From NCBI RefSeq assembly GCF_009177095.1, contig NZ_AP021861.1:868001-932000 (forward strand): a DNA stretch of 64,000 bases. The letters are read 5' to 3'. The notes beneath the pieces were generated by a model that saw only the letters and a list, made by a program, of their open reading frames with translations, made no database searches and was not told the origin of the DNA. This DNA is from Lacipirellula parvula (GTDB lineage: Bacteria > Planctomycetota > Planctomycetia > Pirellulales > Lacipirellulaceae). Position 1 is the first letter of the stretch; every line of letters starts with the position of its first letter. This document shows positions 61,022 to 64,000 of the stretch, piece after piece. Made by a program: the position numbers and the translations under genes.

Positions 61022-62296
61022 ATGATTTTCTATCGATCGATTGGTCGGCGTACCCTCGCGGGCGCGCTGTTGACGTTGGCGTTCATTTGCGGTGCCTCCC
61101 CTGCCCTGGCGGCTGACCCGACCGGGTACGTTTACGCCTACTTCAAAGGGGGCTGGCCGACCGGCGGATCGAGCGGCGTCTTCCTTAGCTTCAGCACCGA
61201 CGGGCTGAACTTCACGCCGCTGAACAACGACCAGGCGGTCATCACGCCGCCGCGGGCGCCTGCGTTCCCCGCCGGCGAAAACCAAATGCGCGATCCGTCG
61301 GTCGTCCGCGGGCCCGACGGCAAGTTCCACATGGTGTGGACCACCGGCATTACGACGAAGACGATCGGCTACTCATCGTCAGACGATCTCGTCACCTGGT
61401 CGACGCCGAAGCGAATCGAGGTGTGGGGCGCCGGCGTCAACGTCGCCAACACCTGGGCGCCGGAACTTTACTACGACGAAGAGCAGGAGAAATATCTCGT
61501 CGTCTGGGCGTCGAACCTCAACAACGGACCGCACAAGCTTTACTCGTTCACGACGACCGACTTCGATACGTTCAGCCAGCCGAAGGAATTTTACTACGCT
61601 GGTCAAACGGTGATCGACGGGATGATCGCTCGTGACGAAGCGAACGATCGCTACCTGATGGCCGTGAAGGACGAGCTAAACGGTTTCAAGAATGTTTGGC
61701 TGGCGACGAGCGACGAGGCTCAAGGGCCTTATGTGCGCGGCGCGGCGCCGATCATTGGGCCTGGCTCGGCAATCGAACCAAATGCGGTCGAAGGTCCGTC
61801 GATCATCAAAGTTGGCGACACTTGGCAGTTGCACTACGACGCCTACGGCGCTGGCTACCTCGGCGTGGCGACTTCCACTGATTTGCAAACATGGGTCAAT
61901 CGCACAGCCGAAGCGAAGCTGCCGAACACGGGCAACCCGCACCATGGCACGGTCTTCGCCACGCCGATTTCGGCGATCGGCTTCGACCTGCCGTTTGAAA
62001 AAAGCGATCTCAACGGCGACGGCGCCATCAACCTGCAGGATTGGTCAGTGTTCCGTGCGAATCACCTCGTTGACCTGAGCGGATTGACGCCGGCGCAACG
62101 CGCGGCTCGCGGCGATCTCGACGGCAACGGCCGCATCGGCTTCGCCGACTTCCGGCAATTTCAGGCAGACTACAACTTCCTGAACGGCGCCGGCGCCTTC
62201 GCGGCGATGCTGGCGAGCGTGCCGGAACCGGCGTCGGCCCCGATGCTGGTAGGCGGGCTGGTGCTGGCCGGTTGGCATGCGCGGTTGCGGCAGTAG
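61022..62296 (+). CDS. GH43-like five-bladed propeller glycosidase with dockerin-like linker and PEP-CTERM
   Basis: 424 residues from the ATG at 61022 (a longer frame from 60953 lacks a signal). The signal peptide ends near ALAADPTG. The propeller has the GH43-type Asp91 (MRDPSVVRGPDGKFHMVW), a middle WAPELYYDEEQEKYLVVWAS and Glu257 (VEGPSIIKVGDTW). Next comes a dockerin-like linker (SDLNGDGAINLQDW; GDLDGNGRIGFADF) and the tail VPEPASAPMLVGG...RLRQ. It is a surface-anchored arabinosidase or xylosidase candidate. Its stop lies inside the ribosome-binding site of the next gene, so the two are coupled. Confidence 0.87.
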   Translation: MIFYRSIGRRTLAGALLTLAFICGASPALAADPTGYVYAYFKGGWPTGGSSGVFLSFSTDGLNFTPLNNDQAVITPPRAPAFPAGENQMRDPSVVRGPDGKFHMVWTTGITTKTIGYSSSDDLVTWSTPKRIEVWGAGVNVANTWAPELYYDEEQEKYLVVWASNLNNGPHKLYSFTTTDFDTFSQPKEFYYAGQTVIDGMIARDEANDRYLMAVKDELNGFKNVWLATSDEAQGPYVRGAAPIIGPGSAIEPNAVEGPSIIKVGDTWQLHYDAYGAGYLGVATSTDLQTWVNRTAEAKLPNTGNPHHGTVFATPISAIGFDLPFEKSDLNGDGAINLQDWSVFRANHLVDLSGLTPAQRAARGDLDGNGRIGFADFRQFQADYNFLNGAGAFAAMLASVPEPASAPMLVGGLVLAGWHARLRQ

Positions 62297-62307
62297 GTGA
62301 TCATTTC

Positions 62308-64000
62308 ATGTTGAATTGGCGATCACTCCTGCTCGTAGCGCTCTCGACTGTCGCTCTCCTCAGCGGAGAGCGCACGGTCATGGCAGTCTATTGGAACGCC
62401 GATCCAGCGTTTGGTTCAGCGTCGGTCGGCGGCCTAACGAACCGCCCGCTCTGGTTCGAGAACGTCCACGTCATCAACAACGGGACGAACAACACCCGCG
62501 GCACGGCGATGTTGCTCGATTCGCAGTGGGCCCTCACCGTGCGGCACGTCGTGCAGAACGGCGGCAACTACGGGGCGATCGCTCCGGCGGGGCAAATCTC
62601 GGTCAACGTCCTCGGCACGATCTACACGGGGAGCCAAGTCTTCACGCCCGACGGCGGTTCAGAGATGGCGCTCGTGCGTCTCTCGGCGAACGTCCCCGGC
62701 GTGCAGCCTGCGGCGCACCTGTTGAACTCGACCTTCGACGAGCCGGGCCGCATTCTGAACATCGGCGGCTACGGCCAGTGGGGGACGATCAACACGACCA
62801 ACGCCGGCGGTACGGTCGCGGGGACGAGCAGCAGTGCGGTGAGCTTTCATCATGCCTACAACACCGGCACGATCGCCGGCAACGGGCAGATTCAGATCGT
62901 TGCGAACGGCGAGCCGCTGCTGTCGACCAATCGGCTCGTCGAAGGATTGGCAGGCCCTGGCGACAGCGGCGGCCCGATGTTCGGTTTTTACGGCACGAAC
63001 TTCGGGACGCAAGCAAGCGATCCCAATCAGTGGCGGATCGTGGGGCTGACAGCGACGAGCAGCAACCCGACGGCATGGGGCGGCGCTTCGCACTACACGC
63101 GCGTCGCCGCCTATCGGAACTGGTTGGTAAGCACGATCACCTCGCGCAGTGATCTGAACAACGATCGCTTCGTCAACGGCGCCGATTGGGAGCGGTTCAA
63201 ACTCTACAACCTGACGGATCTCAGTGGACTTACGCTGGCCGAGCGTGCCGCCCGCGGCGATCTCACCGGCGATGGGTTCAACAATTTCGCCGACTTCCGC
63301 ATGTTCCAACGTGATTTCAATCTCGTGCATGGCGAAGGAGCGTTCGCTGCATTCTTGGCGAGCGTGCCTGAACCGAGCGGCGCAGCGTTGCTTGCCGTTG
63401 CATTGGCCTGCTTCGGCCGCCGTCGTCGTTTTAGCAGACTTAAGGCGTTGCGTTGCACTTTGCTCACCACGTTACTCATCGCGATGGCGACGTGCGTTGC
63501 GAAGATGGATGCGACGCAGGCCGATCCGCCCGGCGCCGGCTGGCATCTCATCCATGCAGACGAGTTCTCGACGGCGACGGTCGATCCGGTGAAGTGGGAC
63601 ACCGACTACGCCTGGGGCCGTACGCACAACCACGACGCTTACATGCTCGACTCGAACGTGACTCAATCAGGCGGGGTCCTCAGCCTCACCGCGACGCGCG
63701 AGGCGACGGGTGGCAAGGGGTTTAGCTCCGGCGTCATCAGTTCGCACAACGACTTCCGCTACACTTACGGCTACGCCGAGATGCGGATCAAGATGCCGAG
63801 CAAACGCGGTTCGTGGCCCGCCTTCTGGATGCTCGACGCCGGCTGGCCGCCGGAGATCGACATCATGGAATACGTGCTGTTCACCAATGAAACGATCAAC
63901 GATCAGTACTACGCGAACAGCCATTGGTCGACCAGCTCGGGGAACGCGTCGAACGGTCAGTGGATCGACCGCAACGTCGATCTCGGCGCCGCGTTCCACA
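62308..64000 (+). CDS. Trypsin-like protease with PEP-CTERM tail running in frame into a GH16 domain (3' partial)
   Basis: The frame opens at the ATG at 62308 (AGGTGA 7 nt upstream) and stays open to the window edge, 564 codons. A signal peptide (about 1-30) is followed by a trypsin-like domain: H80 (TVRHVV), S220 (GDSGGP) and, where Asp is usual, E119 (SEMALVRL). A dockerin-like linker (SDLNNDRFVNGADW; GDLTGDGFNNFADF) and VPEPSGAALLAVALACFGRRRR form a complete PEP-CTERM end at about residues 355-374. No stop follows: a signal-peptide-like stretch (TLLTTLLIAMATCVA) and a GH16 domain (FSSGVISSHNDFRYTYGYAE; catalytic E516-I-D-I-M-E521) continue. Either a true fusion or two genes joined by loss of a stop; a GH16 start at TTG 63448 or ATG 63484 would fit the second. 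Confidence 0.82.
   Translation, partial: MLNWRSLLLVALSTVALLSGERTVMAVYWNADPAFGSASVGGLTNRPLWFENVHVINNGTNNTRGTAMLLDSQWALTVRHVVQNGGNYGAIAPAGQISVNVLGTIYTGSQVFTPDGGSEMALVRLSANVPGVQPAAHLLNSTFDEPGRILNIGGYGQWGTINTTNAGGTVAGTSSSAVSFHHAYNTGTIAGNGQIQIVANGEPLLSTNRLVEGLAGPGDSGGPMFGFYGTNFGTQASDPNQWRIVGLTATSSNPTAWGGASHYTRVAAYRNWLVSTITSRSDLNNDRFVNGADWERFKLYNLTDLSGLTLAERAARGDLTGDGFNNFADFRMFQRDFNLVHGEGAFAAFLASVPEPSGAALLAVALACFGRRRRFSRLKALRCTLLTTLLIAMATCVAKMDATQADPPGAGWHLIHADEFSTATVDPVKWDTDYAWGRTHNHDAYMLDSNVTQSGGVLSLTATREATGGKGFSSGVISSHNDFRYTYGYAEMRIKMPSKRGSWPAFWMLDAGWPPEIDIMEYVLFTNETINDQYYANSHWSTSSGNASNGQWIDRNVDLGAAFH

Noticed and set aside
62316-63152. A 278-codon frame, arginine- and histidine-rich, overlapping the protease
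   Set aside because: It is the wrong frame over the trypsin-like gene, whose own frame from 62308 has H, S and GDSGGP motifs, a signal peptide and a dockerin linker.
1-64000. tRNA, rRNA or riboswitch genes
   Set aside because: No T-arm GGTTCRA pattern with cloverleaf flanks, no rRNA signature and no known riboswitch core was recognised on reading the gaps; a covariance-model scan would settle this.

Overview
The window looks like a chromosomal segment of a planctomycete, most likely order Pirellulales (Lacipirellulaceae-like). The evidence is high GC content, many secreted proteins ending in Val-Pro-Glu-Pro (PEP-CTERM) sorting tails, DUF1559 pseudopilin-like genes, dockerin-like EF-hand linkers, a PVC-type propeller/HEAT/cytochrome c protein, and many palindromic intergenic repeats. 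No rRNA, tRNA, CRISPR array, prophage or intact insertion sequence was recognised. The genus is an inference.

Layout. 0-8.7 kb: end of a probable glycosyltransferase, a phosphodiesterase-nuclease fusion, a sodium/solute symporter, an FG-GAP/VCBS-repeat secreted protein, a DapA/NanA-family aldolase and a GH99-like secreted protein. 9-13.2 kb: a pseudopilin-like protein, a dockerin/PEP-CTERM protein and a di-haem cytochrome c peroxidase, probably co-expressed. 13.4-20.9 kb: two tandem KUP potassium transporters, a transglutaminase-like secreted protein and L-serine dehydratase. 21.6-30.4 kb: a XylR/AraC regulator, then two divergent fusion proteins that both carry a beta-lactamase-fold serine hydrolase domain (one joined to a D-aminoacylase-like domain, the other to a VanX-type D-Ala-D-Ala dipeptidase), then a lipase-like hydrolase. 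30.9-40 kb: an HTH protein disrupted by a palindromic element and a chemotaxis operon transcribed leftward (cheA-REC, cheW, PAS-PAS receptor, cheB, cheR), with cheX divergent. 40-44.5 kb: a large PVC cytochrome protein and biotin ligase.

44.6-64 kb is a carbohydrate island: a XylR-type regulator, three LamG/PEP-CTERM proteins, a PQQ sugar dehydrogenase with PEP-CTERM, GH39, a small lipoprotein, a DUF1559 protein, GH127, GH51, GH43-like with PEP-CTERM, and a trypsin-like protease that runs in frame through its PEP-CTERM tail into a GH16 domain and off the window. The enzyme set (beta-xylosidase, beta-L-arabinofuranosidase, alpha-L-arabinofuranosidase, GH43) suggests arabinose/xylose-rich plant or algal polysaccharide use. 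The PEP-CTERM tails suggest surface retention of some components.

Most notable signals: (1) four palindromic elements of exactly 88 bp with a 25-38-25 architecture and compensatory changes in the arms; (2) a palindromic element at every convergent gene junction in the window; (3) the read-through protease-PEP-CTERM-GH16 frame; (4) an unnamed module shared by three PEP-CTERM proteins, with a dockerin apparently inserted inside it in one of them.
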